From Propionivibrio soli (GTDB lineage Bacteria > Pseudomonadota > Gammaproteobacteria > Burkholderiales > Rhodocyclaceae), in the NCBI RefSeq assembly GCF_025770765.1, contig NZ_JANZKY010000007.1, forward strand, positions 186,001-250,000: a DNA stretch of 64,000 nt, in the 5' to 3' direction. Under the pieces are notes generated by a model. It did not search any database. It had not been told where the DNA came from and was given only the letters and a program-made list of their open reading frames with translations. This document shows, piece by piece, positions 46,491 through 55,309 of the stretch. A program made the translations under genes and the position numbers. Numbering within the stretch: the first letter of the stretch is position 1; each line of letters begins with the position of its first letter.

Positions 46491-47768
46491 ATGACCATTG
46501 CCACCTTCCTCTTTTCATTGCTCGGAGCCATGGCGCTCGGAGCGCCCATCGCCTTCTCGCTTCTCATCTGCGGCGTTGCGCTGATGCTCCAGATGAACAA
46601 CTTCGATACCCAGATCATTGCCCAGAACCTGCTCGAAGGAGCCAACAACTACCCGTTGATGGCGGTTCCCTTCTTCATGCTTACGGGCGAACTGATGAAC
46701 GCGGGGGGGCTATCAAGGCGGATTGTCGAAGTGGCCGACGCTCTCGTTGGACATGTCCGGGGTGGGTTGGGCTACGTCGCGATCATTACGGCGGCCGTGG
46801 TCGCTAGCATCTCGGGTTCTGCCGTCGCGGATACCGCGGCTGTGGCCGCACTCCTTATCCCGATGATGCGCAACGCAGGGTACAACGTCCCACGGTCGGC
46901 TGGCCTGATCGCCTCGGCCGGTTGCATCGCCCCCGTCGTTCCGCCGTCGATCCCGCTCGTTGTCTTCGGAGTAACCACCCAACTTTCGATCACTAAGCTG
47001 TTCATGGCCGGCATCTTTCCCGGAATCCTGATGGCGCTGACTCTCTCCACCACCTGGTGGCTCGTCGCCAAGAAAGAACCGGGAGGCCGACAGCACGCCT
47101 TCGATCTTCGCCGTTTTCTTACGGCGTTGCGCAATGGCGTCTGGGCGCTGGTACTGCCCTTCGTTATCATCGGCGGCATGAAAGCCGGCGTATTCACCCC
47201 GACGGAGGCGGCCGTCGTCGCCGTTTTCTACTCACTGTTTACCGGCCTGTTTGTGTATCGCGAACTGGACTACCGCCAAGTGCCGAGCCTTATGCTCGCT
47301 GCGCTCAAGACCTCGAGCACCATCATGTTCCTGGTTGCCTGCGCGATGGTTTCCGCCTGGCTGATTACGATTGCCGACATTCCGGCACAGACCGTGGCCC
47401 TGCTCAAACCGTTCATGGACAGCCCGATCGTGCTGATGCTCGTGATCACGGTCCTGGTCATCATCGTCGGCACGGCGCTGGATCTGATGCCGACGGTGCT
47501 TATTCTGGGCCCTATACTGGTGCCGGTGGTCAAGCAGGCAGGGATTGATCCGTACTACTTTGGCGTCTTGTTCATCATGAACAATGCCATTGGCTTGCTC
47601 ACCCCGCCTGTGGGTACGGTACTCAACGTTGTCGCGGGAGTATCGAAAGAATCGCTCGACAAGGTGATCACGGGGGTTTGGCCCTTCCTGCTTGCTGAAA
47701 CCGTCCTCATGTTCATCCTCGTGCTCTTCCCCGCACTCGTTACCGTTCCCATGAAGTGGCTGATGTAA
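46491..47768 (+). CDS. dctM: TRAP transporter large membrane subunit DctM (module 2)
   Basis: Large permease of 425 residues. It is the same length as the module 1 DctM with about 40 differences by eye, most of them conservative and concentrated in the central loop (WWLVAKKEPGGRQHAFDLRR) and helix 9-10 region. GSAVADTAAVAALLIPMMRN and LLTPPVGTVLNVVAGVSK are unchanged. DNA-level synonymous differences are plentiful, so the duplication is not very recent. It ends the operon; a terminator follows 25 bases later. Confidence 0.94.
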   Translation: MTIATFLFSLLGAMALGAPIAFSLLICGVALMLQMNNFDTQIIAQNLLEGANNYPLMAVPFFMLTGELMNAGGLSRRIVEVADALVGHVRGGLGYVAIITAAVVASISGSAVADTAAVAALLIPMMRNAGYNVPRSAGLIASAGCIAPVVPPSIPLVVFGVTTQLSITKLFMAGIFPGILMALTLSTTWWLVAKKEPGGRQHAFDLRRFLTALRNGVWALVLPFVIIGGMKAGVFTPTEAAVVAVFYSLFTGLFVYRELDYRQVPSLMLAALKTSSTIMFLVACAMVSAWLITIADIPAQTVALLKPFMDSPIVLMLVITVLVIIVGTALDLMPTVLILGPILVPVVKQAGIDPYYFGVLFIMNNAIGLLTPPVGTVLNVVAGVSKESLDKVITGVWPFLLAETVLMFILVLFPALVTVPMKWLM

Positions 47769-47793
47769 CGCCGTAGCGCGCGTAATTAGACTT

Positions 47794-47836
47794 CGGCCGA
47801 CGACGGGAAACCCCATCCGGATGTCGGCCGTTTTTT
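47794..47836 (+). terminator. rho-independent terminator after TRAP module 2
   Basis: CGGCCGACG (47794-47802) faces GTCGGCCG (47823-47830), followed by six T's. The whole element, including the flanking CTTCGGCCGACGACGGGAA, is nearly the same as the terminator at 33804-33846. Confidence 0.82.
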
Positions 47837-47875
47837 GAGCAGCCGCTTATGTCATCTTATGCTTCTCCGTACGCC

Positions 47876-48928
47876 TCAGCGGTACGAGCCGCTGTACATC
47901 TCTACCTTGGCGGCGTTTGCGCGCGTAACGTATCCCGGCCCGGAATCGATGTGGCGTTTGCCGAAGGAGCGCAACTCGATGTCGTAGTCGGACATCCGCT
48001 TGTGCAGCTTCATGTTGGTGTATAGGGCGAGCTTGTTGATCGAGAGATCAAGGTTCTTGTTGCGCAGGGTGATGGCCATCATCGCTACAGAGAGGTAGCC
48101 CTGAAGGTAGGGCTGCTGGTCGATTGCAAAGGCTATTTGTCCCGCTTTCACTGCGCTCGTGATGGCGTTCGAAAGATCGAAAGTCACGATGTATGGCTTT
48201 TTCTCGAGCTTGACGCTCTTCAACGCGGCGAGCGTCGCATGTGCCGGCTGCGGGCCGAGGGCGAGCAGCGCGTCCGCGGAGTTGCCGTGGGTACTAAGGT
48301 AAGCCGAGATTGCCGCCTCGATGCCCTTGTCGTCGGTCGGTAGCGTCAGTTCGTTCGCCTTCGATAGTCCCAGTCCCTTGGCAAAACCCTGGCAGCGCTC
48401 ATGCGAGGCCGGGTTGTTGGAATAGTGGTTGAGGCACACGAACGACTTCACACCCTCCTGAGCGGCCCTTTGTCCCGCAAGAACACCAGCCTCGAATTCA
48501 GGCTGGCCGATATGCAGCAGGGCGCCGACCGACTCGCTCTGTTCGTACGTGCCGGAGTTGTAGGTGATGAGCGGAATCTTGTATTTCTGCGTGACGCGCG
48601 TCAGCGGGTCCTTGAGTACCTTGTAGTCACCGATCGTCGAGATGATGCCGTCCGGTTTCGATTCGGCCGCGGCGTCGATGATCTTTGCCATTTCCTCGAT
48701 GCTGCCGTCCTTTGGATTGCGGAACTCGACGCGGACACCGTAGTCCTCCGCCGCCTGTTTGATCGAGTTGCGGATCGTGTTCCACCACGAGTCGGCGTCG
48801 GGTGCGTGGGAGATGAAGACGATCCGCTCCTCGGATAGCGCCATACCGTGCGGCAAGGCCAGGAAAACGGCCAGGATCGGTACGGCGCAAATGCGAGCCA
48901 AGTCTAGGCGCGATACTGCATTGAACAT
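47876..48928 (-). CDS. orphan sugar ABC binding protein (RbsB/periplasmic LacI-like)
   Basis: Periplasmic binding protein of 350 residues in the ribose/galactose-binding fold (Peripla_BP_4 type). ATG 48928 is chosen because GGAGGGG precedes it, and it gives the signal peptide ICAVPILAVFLALPHGMALS. ERIVFISHAPDADSWWNTI and AESKPDGIISTIGD are typical. No permease or ATPase gene is near, so it must either serve a transporter elsewhere or act with a chemoreceptor or sensor kinase. It is divergent from putA and converges with TRAP module 2. Confidence 0.87.
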   Translation of the reverse strand: MFNAVSRLDLARICAVPILAVFLALPHGMALSEERIVFISHAPDADSWWNTIRNSIKQAAEDYGVRVEFRNPKDGSIEEMAKIIDAAAESKPDGIISTIGDYKVLKDPLTRVTQKYKIPLITYNSGTYEQSESVGALLHIGQPEFEAGVLAGQRAAQEGVKSFVCLNHYSNNPASHERCQGFAKGLGLSKANELTLPTDDKGIEAAISAYLSTHGNSADALLALGPQPAHATLAALKSVKLEKKPYIVTFDLSNAITSAVKAGQIAFAIDQQPYLQGYLSVAMMAITLRNKNLDLSINKLALYTNMKLHKRMSDYDIELRSFGKRHIDSGPGYVTRANAAKVEMYSGSYR

Positions 48929-49042
48929 GTTGTTCCCCTCCATTGTTATCAGCGAAAAAGCGGTGGGCGCCCGGCGCAAGTAGGCCGTTTCTTGTTTTAT
49001 GTGCCAAGACGCATGACGTTTGGCAGATTGATGCTCCCTCGG

Positions 49043-49057
49043 ATCGATTATATCGAT
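49043..49057. promoter_or_regulatory. palindrome in the orphan-SBP/putA intergenic region
   Basis: ATCGAT-TAT-ATCGAT is an inverted repeat with a three-base spacer, 115 bases upstream of the orphan binding-protein gene. It is a plausible operator, with no specific regulator to assign. Confidence 0.3.
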
Positions 49058-49167
49058 GGGTGATCGAACGGGAAAAAACTAATTCCCCCTCGATCTCGCA
49101 CCCGTTCCGGAGGCGAGAAGAGAACGATCGGCTAATGGGAGCAACCCGGATGCGTCTCCAAGCGGTA

Positions 49168-49186
49168 CGCGCAATTTTCTTGCGCG
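49168..49186. promoter_or_regulatory. candidate Lrp/AsnC-type operator upstream of putA
   Basis: CGCGCAA-TTTTC-TTGCGCG is a perfect seven-base inverted repeat with an AT-rich centre, 94 bases before the putA start. Lrp/AsnC regulators such as PutR bind sites of this shape, and this PutA lacks its own DNA-binding domain. The link to PutR is inferred. Confidence 0.4.
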
Positions 49187-49279
49187 AGTTTGGTCTACCT
49201 TATGGGTGAAGGGGGAGAAGTCCATGCGAAGCGATACTCATCGCGGCGCATGGCTGAGTGCGAGAGCAAGGAGACGACA

Positions 49280-52200
49280 ATGACAGCGGCGATCACGGCG
49301 GAACTGCGAAAGGCGATACGGGCCGCGTATCGCCGCGATGAAGCGGCCTGCATGGAGGACATCGGGCGCGAGGCCATGGCGGCCGAGTATGACCGGGGCG
49401 AGGCGCGTACCTTGGCCTTAACGCTGATCGAAAGTGTGCGCCGTCGGCGAGCGAGGGCCGGGGGCGCTGACCGCTTGATGCACGAATTCTCGCCCGATAC
49501 GCGGGAAGGGGTGGCACTGATGTGTCTTGCCGAGGCTCTCCTGCGCGTTCCGGACGCGCCAACGGCCGATCGGCTCATCCGCGACAAGATCGGGTACGCC
49601 GACTGGAAATCACACCTCGGCAATCCCTCGCTCTTCGTGAACGCCGCGACTTGGGGGCTGATGCTCGGCAGCAAGTTGCTGACCGCGGACGACCGCGACG
49701 GCGAACGCGGTGTTCTCGGCAGCACGCTTGGCGGCATTCTCGCCCGCGGCGGCGAACCGGCGGTACGAGTCGGCGTCGAGTTCGCTGCGCGGCGATTGGC
49801 GCAGCAATATGTGATGGCGCCGACGATAGAAGCCGCGCTGGTGCGTGCCGCATCAGCGGAAGCGCGTGGGTACCGCTACTCGTTCGATGTGCTCGGCGAA
49901 GCGGCGATGACCGCCGAAGAGGCAGAGCGTTATGAGCGGGACTACGCGAAAGCGATCGAAACCGTCGGGCGCGCGAGCCGCGGCCGCGGGGTAAAGCTGG
50001 GGCCTGGCATTTCGGTCAAGCTCTCCGCGTTGCACCCGCGCTACACCCACCGTCAGCACGACCGCGTAATGGCCGAGTTGCTGCCAAGGCTGGTCGGGCT
50101 TGCCCGGCTCGCCCGGGAACACGACGTCGGGATATCCATTGACGCTGAAGAGGCCGATCGTCTTGAACTCTCGCTTGATCTTTTTGCCGCGCTTGCCGAG
50201 GAAAAGTCACTGTCCGGTTGGGACGGCCTTGGCTTTGTCGTCCAGGCCTACCAGAAGCGTGCCCCGTTCGTCGTCGATTGGTTGATCGATCTTGCGCGGC
50301 GCCGGAAGACACGGCTCATGGTCCGGCTGGTCAAGGGGGCTTACTGGGATAGCGAGATCAAGCGAGCCCAGGCCGACGGGCTGAGTGACTTTCCTGTCTT
50401 TACTCGCAAAGTGCACACGGATGTCGTTTATCTCGCTTGCGCGCAGCGACTGTTGCACGCCGCGGAAGCGGTCTATCCGCAATTTGCCACGCACAATGCC
50501 TATGCTGTCGCTGCACTTGCGCATATGGCGCGTGCGGCCCGGGTTGAGGATTACGAGTTCCAATGTCTGCATGGCATGGGCGAGACCCTTTACGACGAAA
50601 TTGTCGGCAAGGAAAAGCTCGGAAAGGCTTGTCGGATCTATGCGCCGGTAGGTACCCACGACACTCTTTTGCCGTACCTCGTCCGTCGCCTGCTGGAGAA
50701 CGGTGCCAACAATGCGTTCGTCCGCCAATTGGCCGACGCCTCAATTCCGCTCGACCGACTGGTCGAGGATCCCCTCGATACGATGCGACGGGAAGGCGAG
50801 GGGCCGCACCCGGCGATTCTGTTACCTGGGCAACTGTATGGCCCACGGCGATTGAATTCGGAGGGCGTCGACCTTTCGGACGATCCGACCATCGACCGAC
50901 TCGGGGCGGCGCTGATGGGCCTGGCCGCGCAACGCTGGATCGCCGAACCGCTCGTCGCTGGGATGAACGCCTTCGGCACGGAACCGGGCCAAGCCGGCTT
51001 GGCTGCCGGCAGTTGTCGGGTCAGTCAACCCATCGTCAATCCGGCAGACCGGGACGATACCGTCGGCCGGGTTTTTGCAGCGACACCCGAACAGGCCGAT
51101 ATGGCCGTAACCCGGGCGGTCGAATTCGCCGACACCTGGTGGCGCACCCCGGTTGCGGAGCGCGCGGCGGCGTTACGCCGGGCAGCCGATTTGTTCGAGC
51201 GCGAACGCGACACCCTGATCAGCCTGTGCATTCGAGAAGCCGGCAAGACCTGGAGCAATGCAATCGCTGAAGTGCGCGAAGCGGTTGACGCCTGCCGTTA
51301 TTACGCCGAGCAATTGATCGAAAGCGGCGACCGACCGGGGTCGACATGGGCGGGTTCCGGCGAGGGAGTGGGACGACATCCGCAGGAAGGTGTTCGCCGT
51401 CCTGCCGGAAGCGGCTTCGCGCGGCACGAGGCCCCGCTTCCGCGCAACGCGGCGCGTACCGTGTTCGATGAGCTTCTCACCGAAACTCACGGTTCGCCGT
51501 TGCTCGCCTACCCCGAGCGCGGCCGCCTGCCCAGCGGAGAACCGGCCCCGGGGCCGGTGGTATGCGTCAGCCCGTGGAATTTCCCCTTGGCGATTTTCGT
51601 CGCGCAGATTGCCGGCGCATTGGCGGCCGGCCGTACCGTCATTGCCAAACCGGCCGGACAGACACCACTCGTTGCCAGCTTCGCCGTTGAACGTCTGCGC
51701 GAAGCCGGAATTCCCGACGCGGCGCTTCAGTTTCTTCCTGGCAGCGGGGCGAGTGTGGGGGCACCGCTGATTGCCGACGAGCGGGTCAGCGGTGTCCTGT
51801 TCACCGGTTCTACGGAAGTGGCGCGAGGTATCGAGCGAACGTTGGCGACCCGGCCTGGCAGTTGCCTCATTGCCGAAACCGGCGGGCAGAACGCAATGAT
51901 CGTGGACTCCACGGCGCTCCCCGAGCAGGTCGTGGCCGACGTGCTGGCCTCGGGCTTCGACAGCGCGGGTCAGCGCTGTTCGGCGCTGCGCGTGCTCTGC
52001 CTGCAGAACGACATCGCCGAGCGGACTTTGACGATGTTGCGTGCGGCGATGCGCGAGTTGGCCGTTGGCGATCCGGCTCGGTTGGATACCGATGTGGGGC
52101 CCGTGATCGACGCGGCGGCGCGCGCCGCGCTGCTTGCTCACGTGGAGACAATGCGCCATCGCGGAAAAAGAATTTATGAGGTCGATTTGCCCGATGCTTG

Positions 52201-53155
52201 CGGCGCGGGCTGTTTCGTTCCGCCGACGCTGATCGAGATCGATTCGCTCGCCGAACTTGAGCAGGAAGTGTTCGGGCCGATAGTCCATGTGCTGCGCTTC
52301 GACGCCGGACGACTCGACGAACTGATCGACGCGATCAATGCCACGGGATACGGCCTCACGCTCGGCATTCACAGCCGCATCGACGAAACCGTGCGACGTA
52401 TTTCGAGCCGGGTACACGTCGGGAACGTCTATGTCAATCGCAACATGATCGGCGCGGTTGTCGGCGTTCAGCCCTTCGGTGGCGAAGGGCTGTCGGGAAC
52501 CGGCCCCAAGGCGGGCGGCCCGCTTTACGTACACCGTTTGCTCGGCAGCGAGAACGTCCTGCCGGCCGATTACGGCGCCGTACGCGAAGCGGACCCGCTG
52601 CACGGCGACACGTTGTTCTCGCGTCTGACGAAGTGGGCATTCTCGAGCGGACGGCGCGATCTTGTTCGCTATTGCACGGCCTATGCCGAGCTAACGCCCT
52701 TCGGTGCGCGTGTCGACTTGCCCGGGCCGACGGGGGAACGCAACACGCTGACCTTCGCGCCGCGCGGGCGTTTGCTGTGCGAGGCGAGCGACGCGGGGAG
52801 GTTATTGAACGCCCTGGCGGCCGCTTTCGCCACGGGCAACGAAGTAGCCGTCCCCGACAACTCGGTGGCAAGGTCGATACTGGCGAACATCCTGCCGCGT
52901 GACATCGCTTCGCGGATCATGGTTCGTACAGTGGAAGAAGCCGCTGGCCTGGCCGGCGTCCTGTGTGCAGACGCCACGGCGGAGGCAGCTTGGCGAATGC
53001 GGTTCGCGGCGGAGGAAGGGCCGTTGCGCCCTGTTTACACGCCGGGACCGGCAACCGGCCTGTACCCCCTTTACCGGATGATGGTCGAGCGCGTGGTGAG
53101 CGTGAACACGACGGCGTCGGGAGGCAACACGAGCCTGATGATGCTCGGCGCCTGA
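49280..53155 (+). CDS. putA: PutA, proline dehydrogenase / P5C dehydrogenase fusion
   Basis: Bifunctional enzyme of 1291 residues that oxidises proline to glutamate. The N-terminal half holds the FAD-dependent proline dehydrogenase (RLVKGAYWDSEIKRAQADG, FQCLHGMGE). The C-terminal half is an aldehyde dehydrogenase with E866 (AETGGQNA) and nucleophile C900 (AGQRCSALR). The ribbon-helix-helix domain of trifunctional PutA is missing at the N-terminus, so it does not regulate itself. ATG 49280 follows AAGGAGA. Between YYAEQLIES (about 673) and SPWNFPLAIF (about 765) there is a stretch roughly 45 residues longer than I expect. It is rich in Gly, Arg and Pro. Confidence 0.92.
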   Translation: MTAAITAELRKAIRAAYRRDEAACMEDIGREAMAAEYDRGEARTLALTLIESVRRRRARAGGADRLMHEFSPDTREGVALMCLAEALLRVPDAPTADRLIRDKIGYADWKSHLGNPSLFVNAATWGLMLGSKLLTADDRDGERGVLGSTLGGILARGGEPAVRVGVEFAARRLAQQYVMAPTIEAALVRAASAEARGYRYSFDVLGEAAMTAEEAERYERDYAKAIETVGRASRGRGVKLGPGISVKLSALHPRYTHRQHDRVMAELLPRLVGLARLAREHDVGISIDAEEADRLELSLDLFAALAEEKSLSGWDGLGFVVQAYQKRAPFVVDWLIDLARRRKTRLMVRLVKGAYWDSEIKRAQADGLSDFPVFTRKVHTDVVYLACAQRLLHAAEAVYPQFATHNAYAVAALAHMARAARVEDYEFQCLHGMGETLYDEIVGKEKLGKACRIYAPVGTHDTLLPYLVRRLLENGANNAFVRQLADASIPLDRLVEDPLDTMRREGEGPHPAILLPGQLYGPRRLNSEGVDLSDDPTIDRLGAALMGLAAQRWIAEPLVAGMNAFGTEPGQAGLAAGSCRVSQPIVNPADRDDTVGRVFAATPEQADMAVTRAVEFADTWWRTPVAERAAALRRAADLFERERDTLISLCIREAGKTWSNAIAEVREAVDACRYYAEQLIESGDRPGSTWAGSGEGVGRHPQEGVRRPAGSGFARHEAPLPRNAARTVFDELLTETHGSPLLAYPERGRLPSGEPAPGPVVCVSPWNFPLAIFVAQIAGALAAGRTVIAKPAGQTPLVASFAVERLREAGIPDAALQFLPGSGASVGAPLIADERVSGVLFTGSTEVARGIERTLATRPGSCLIAETGGQNAMIVDSTALPEQVVADVLASGFDSAGQRCSALRVLCLQNDIAERTLTMLRAAMRELAVGDPARLDTDVGPVIDAAARAALLAHVETMRHRGKRIYEVDLPDACGAGCFVPPTLIEIDSLAELEQEVFGPIVHVLRFDAGRLDELIDAINATGYGLTLGIHSRIDETVRRISSRVHVGNVYVNRNMIGAVVGVQPFGGEGLSGTGPKAGGPLYVHRLLGSENVLPADYGAVREADPLHGDTLFSRLTKWAFSSGRRDLVRYCTAYAELTPFGARVDLPGPTGERNTLTFAPRGRLLCEASDAGRLLNALAAAFATGNEVAVPDNSVARSILANILPRDIASRIMVRTVEEAAGLAGVLCADATAEAAWRMRFAAEEGPLRPVYTPGPATGLYPLYRMMVERVVSVNTTASGGNTSLMMLGA

Positions 53156-53198
53156 GGTACGGTTCGGGCCCCGGGGGGCGGACAGCCGGAACCGTACC
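53156..53198. terminator. hairpin between convergent putA and tctA
   Basis: GGTACGGTTC (53156-53165) pairs perfectly with GAACCGTACC (53189-53198), extended by GG/CC. It begins directly after the putA stop and ends 17 bases before the tctA stop. No T-run is present, so a bidirectional terminator is probable rather than certain. Confidence 0.45.
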
Positions 53199-53215
53199 GA
53201 GTCGCAGGTGCGACT

Positions 53216-54721
53216 CTAGGCGTCGATGTCGTCGGCGAGCAAGCCGCGCTTGTTGCGGATACCGGCTATGGCGCCGGCAACGAAAATGACGAGCGCTACC
53301 ACCAGCAGGCCGCAGGCGAGCGGGCGACCGAGGAAGCCGAGCGGGCTGCCGTAGAAGTAGATCAACGACTGCACGAGCGAGTTCTCGATCATCTTGCCGA
53401 GCACGAACGTGAGCACGATGGGGGCCATCGGGATGTCGATCTTCTTCATGATGTAGCCGATGACGCCGAACACGATCATCACCCAGATATCCCAAATACG
53501 GTTGCCGGTGCAGTAAGCGCCGACCACCGACACAATGACGATGCCGGGATACATGAACGCCGGCGGGATCATGGCCACCTTGCCCCAGATGCGGGCGAGC
53601 GGCAGGTTCATGATCAGGAGCATGACGTTGCCGATGAACATGCTGGCAATCACGGCCCACACGAAGTTGGCGTTGTTCTGGAAGAGCATCGGTCCGGGCG
53701 TCAGGCCGTGCATGATGAACGCGCCGAAGAGGATGGCGATCGTCGGCGAACTCGGGATGCCGATCGTAAACAGCGGAATCAATGCGCCACCGCAGTACGA
53801 GTTGTTCGCCGTCTCCGGCCCCGCGACGCCTTCGATGGCGCCTTTGCCGAAACGCGACGGATCCTTGGCGAGCTTTTTCTCGATCGAGTACGACAGGATC
53901 GCCGGGATGACCGAGTTGGAACCGGGGATCAGGCCGATCAGGAAGCCGAGGCCCGTGCCGCGACCGATCGCCTTCAGCGTCGGCAGCCATTCTTCGCGCT
54001 CGGGGAGCAGCTTGCCGACCTTGGGCAGTGCACCGAGGTGCATGGCCTGTTCCATCCCGATCATGACTTCCGAGATGCCGAACAGCCCCATCGAGATGAC
54101 GACGAAGTCGAGGCCTTCGACAAGGTTCGGCTCGCCGAACGTGAAACGCAGGTTACCGGTGAGCGGGTCCATGCCGACCAGCGACAAGCTCAGGCCGATG
54201 AGCATCGAGATGAGGCCGCGCAGCAGTGACTTGCCCATCAGGCCGACAACCATGACGAGGCCGACGACCATCAGCGCGAAGAACTCCGGAGGACCGAAAC
54301 CCAGAGCCATTTCGGCGAGCGGCGGGCCGATGAAGACGATGCCGAACATCGAAATCGTCCCGCCGATGAACGAGCCGATCCCGGCCACTCCCAGCGCCGT
54401 ACCGGCCCGGCCTTGACGTGCCATCGGATACCCGTCGAAGCAGGTCGTCACGGAGGCCGCTTCACCGGGTGTGTTGATCAACACCGAGGTGACTGTGCCC
54501 CCGTACATCGCACCGTAGTAGATGCCGGAAAGCATGATGATCGCCGGGATGGCGTCCATCGAAAACGTGATCGGGAGGAGAAGAGCGATGCCGGTCGTCG
54601 GGCCGAGGCCGGGCAGAATGCCGACAAGCATTCCGATGGTGACGCCGAGCAGGCAATAGAACAGGTTCCACCCCATCATCGCCGTGTTGAAGCCGTCGAG
54701 CAACGGCATGATCGAATCCAC
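53216..54721 (-). CDS. tctA: TctA-type large membrane subunit of second TTT transporter
   Basis: Large membrane subunit of 501 residues. GILPGLGPTTGIALLLPITF, NTPGEAASVTTCFDGYPMA, GLIPGSNSVIPAILSYSIE and AGPETANNSYCGGALIPLF are the family landmarks. The GTG start at 54721 has GGAGGT eight bases upstream. It is the last gene of a minus-strand run beginning with a GntR regulator: gntR, SDR, NAL-type lyase, tctC, tctB, tctA. Sequence differences from the tctA at 11793 are spread through the protein, so the two systems probably carry different acids. Confidence 0.93.
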   Translation of the reverse strand: MDSIMPLLDGFNTAMMGWNLFYCLLGVTIGMLVGILPGLGPTTGIALLLPITFSMDAIPAIIMLSGIYYGAMYGGTVTSVLINTPGEAASVTTCFDGYPMARQGRAGTALGVAGIGSFIGGTISMFGIVFIGPPLAEMALGFGPPEFFALMVVGLVMVVGLMGKSLLRGLISMLIGLSLSLVGMDPLTGNLRFTFGEPNLVEGLDFVVISMGLFGISEVMIGMEQAMHLGALPKVGKLLPEREEWLPTLKAIGRGTGLGFLIGLIPGSNSVIPAILSYSIEKKLAKDPSRFGKGAIEGVAGPETANNSYCGGALIPLFTIGIPSSPTIAILFGAFIMHGLTPGPMLFQNNANFVWAVIASMFIGNVMLLIMNLPLARIWGKVAMIPPAFMYPGIVIVSVVGAYCTGNRIWDIWVMIVFGVIGYIMKKIDIPMAPIVLTFVLGKMIENSLVQSLIYFYGSPLGFLGRPLACGLLVVALVIFVAGAIAGIRNKRGLLADDIDA

Positions 54722-54729
54722 GCTACCTC

Positions 54730-55194
54730 CTACCAGCCAAAATCGTTAACGGGCAGTGATACGCCCAGCAGGGTCTGGAAGGCCACGAGAAGCAACACGG
54801 CCACCAACACCGACGACGCCAATGCGAAATACCATTTGAATTTGCGCATGGTCATGAGAAAGATGAGCTGAGTCGCCGCGACGACGAATCCAACCGTCTC
54901 GACGACCAGAGCGAAGATGCACAGCCCGCCGAGCATCAGGAAGATGTCAGCGCGTGCATGGGCGGGCGGCCACAGATCGGCGAGCTTCACGCTCTCGTCC
55001 TGCGCCGCACTCTTGGCCGAATCCCAGATGTAGCAAAGAGAAACGACAAACAGAATTCCGCTCAGCCAGAGCGGCAGGAATCCCGGGCCGGGGCCCATGG
55101 GATTCGAATAATTGAGCGTCAGGGACTGCTGGAACAGCACGCCTGAATAGGCCAGCAGACATACCCCCGCCCAGACACCGGCATTCTTGATCAA
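54730..55194 (-). CDS. tctB: TctB-type small membrane subunit of second TTT transporter
   Basis: Small membrane protein of 154 residues with four hydrophobic segments. No ATG fits. TTG 55194 is chosen because GGAGG lies seven bases upstream and it gives a normal TctB N-terminus (IKNAGVWAGVCLLAYSGV). MGPGPGFLPLWLSGILFV is the conserved periplasmic loop. Eight bases separate it from tctA and 115 from tctC upstream. Confidence 0.85.
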   Translation of the reverse strand: MIKNAGVWAGVCLLAYSGVLFQQSLTLNYSNPMGPGPGFLPLWLSGILFVVSLCYIWDSAKSAAQDESVKLADLWPPAHARADIFLMLGGLCIFALVVETVGFVVAATQLIFLMTMRKFKWYFALASSVLVAVLLLVAFQTLLGVSLPVNDFGW

Positions 55195-55309
55195 CGCTAA
55201 ACCTCCGAGAAGCGGCGCCCGCGCGGCGCCGCGCATTTCCCTGTTTCCGCTTCCGCCGGGCAGGCGGCGGTTTGAGCCACTGTCGGCCGCTTGCCCGGGG
55301 ACTTGCCTT

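Noticed and set aside
51173-52603. 476-codon minus-strand open frame
   Set aside because: It is entirely antisense to the conserved aldehyde dehydrogenase domain of putA, and its translation shows no recognisable domain.
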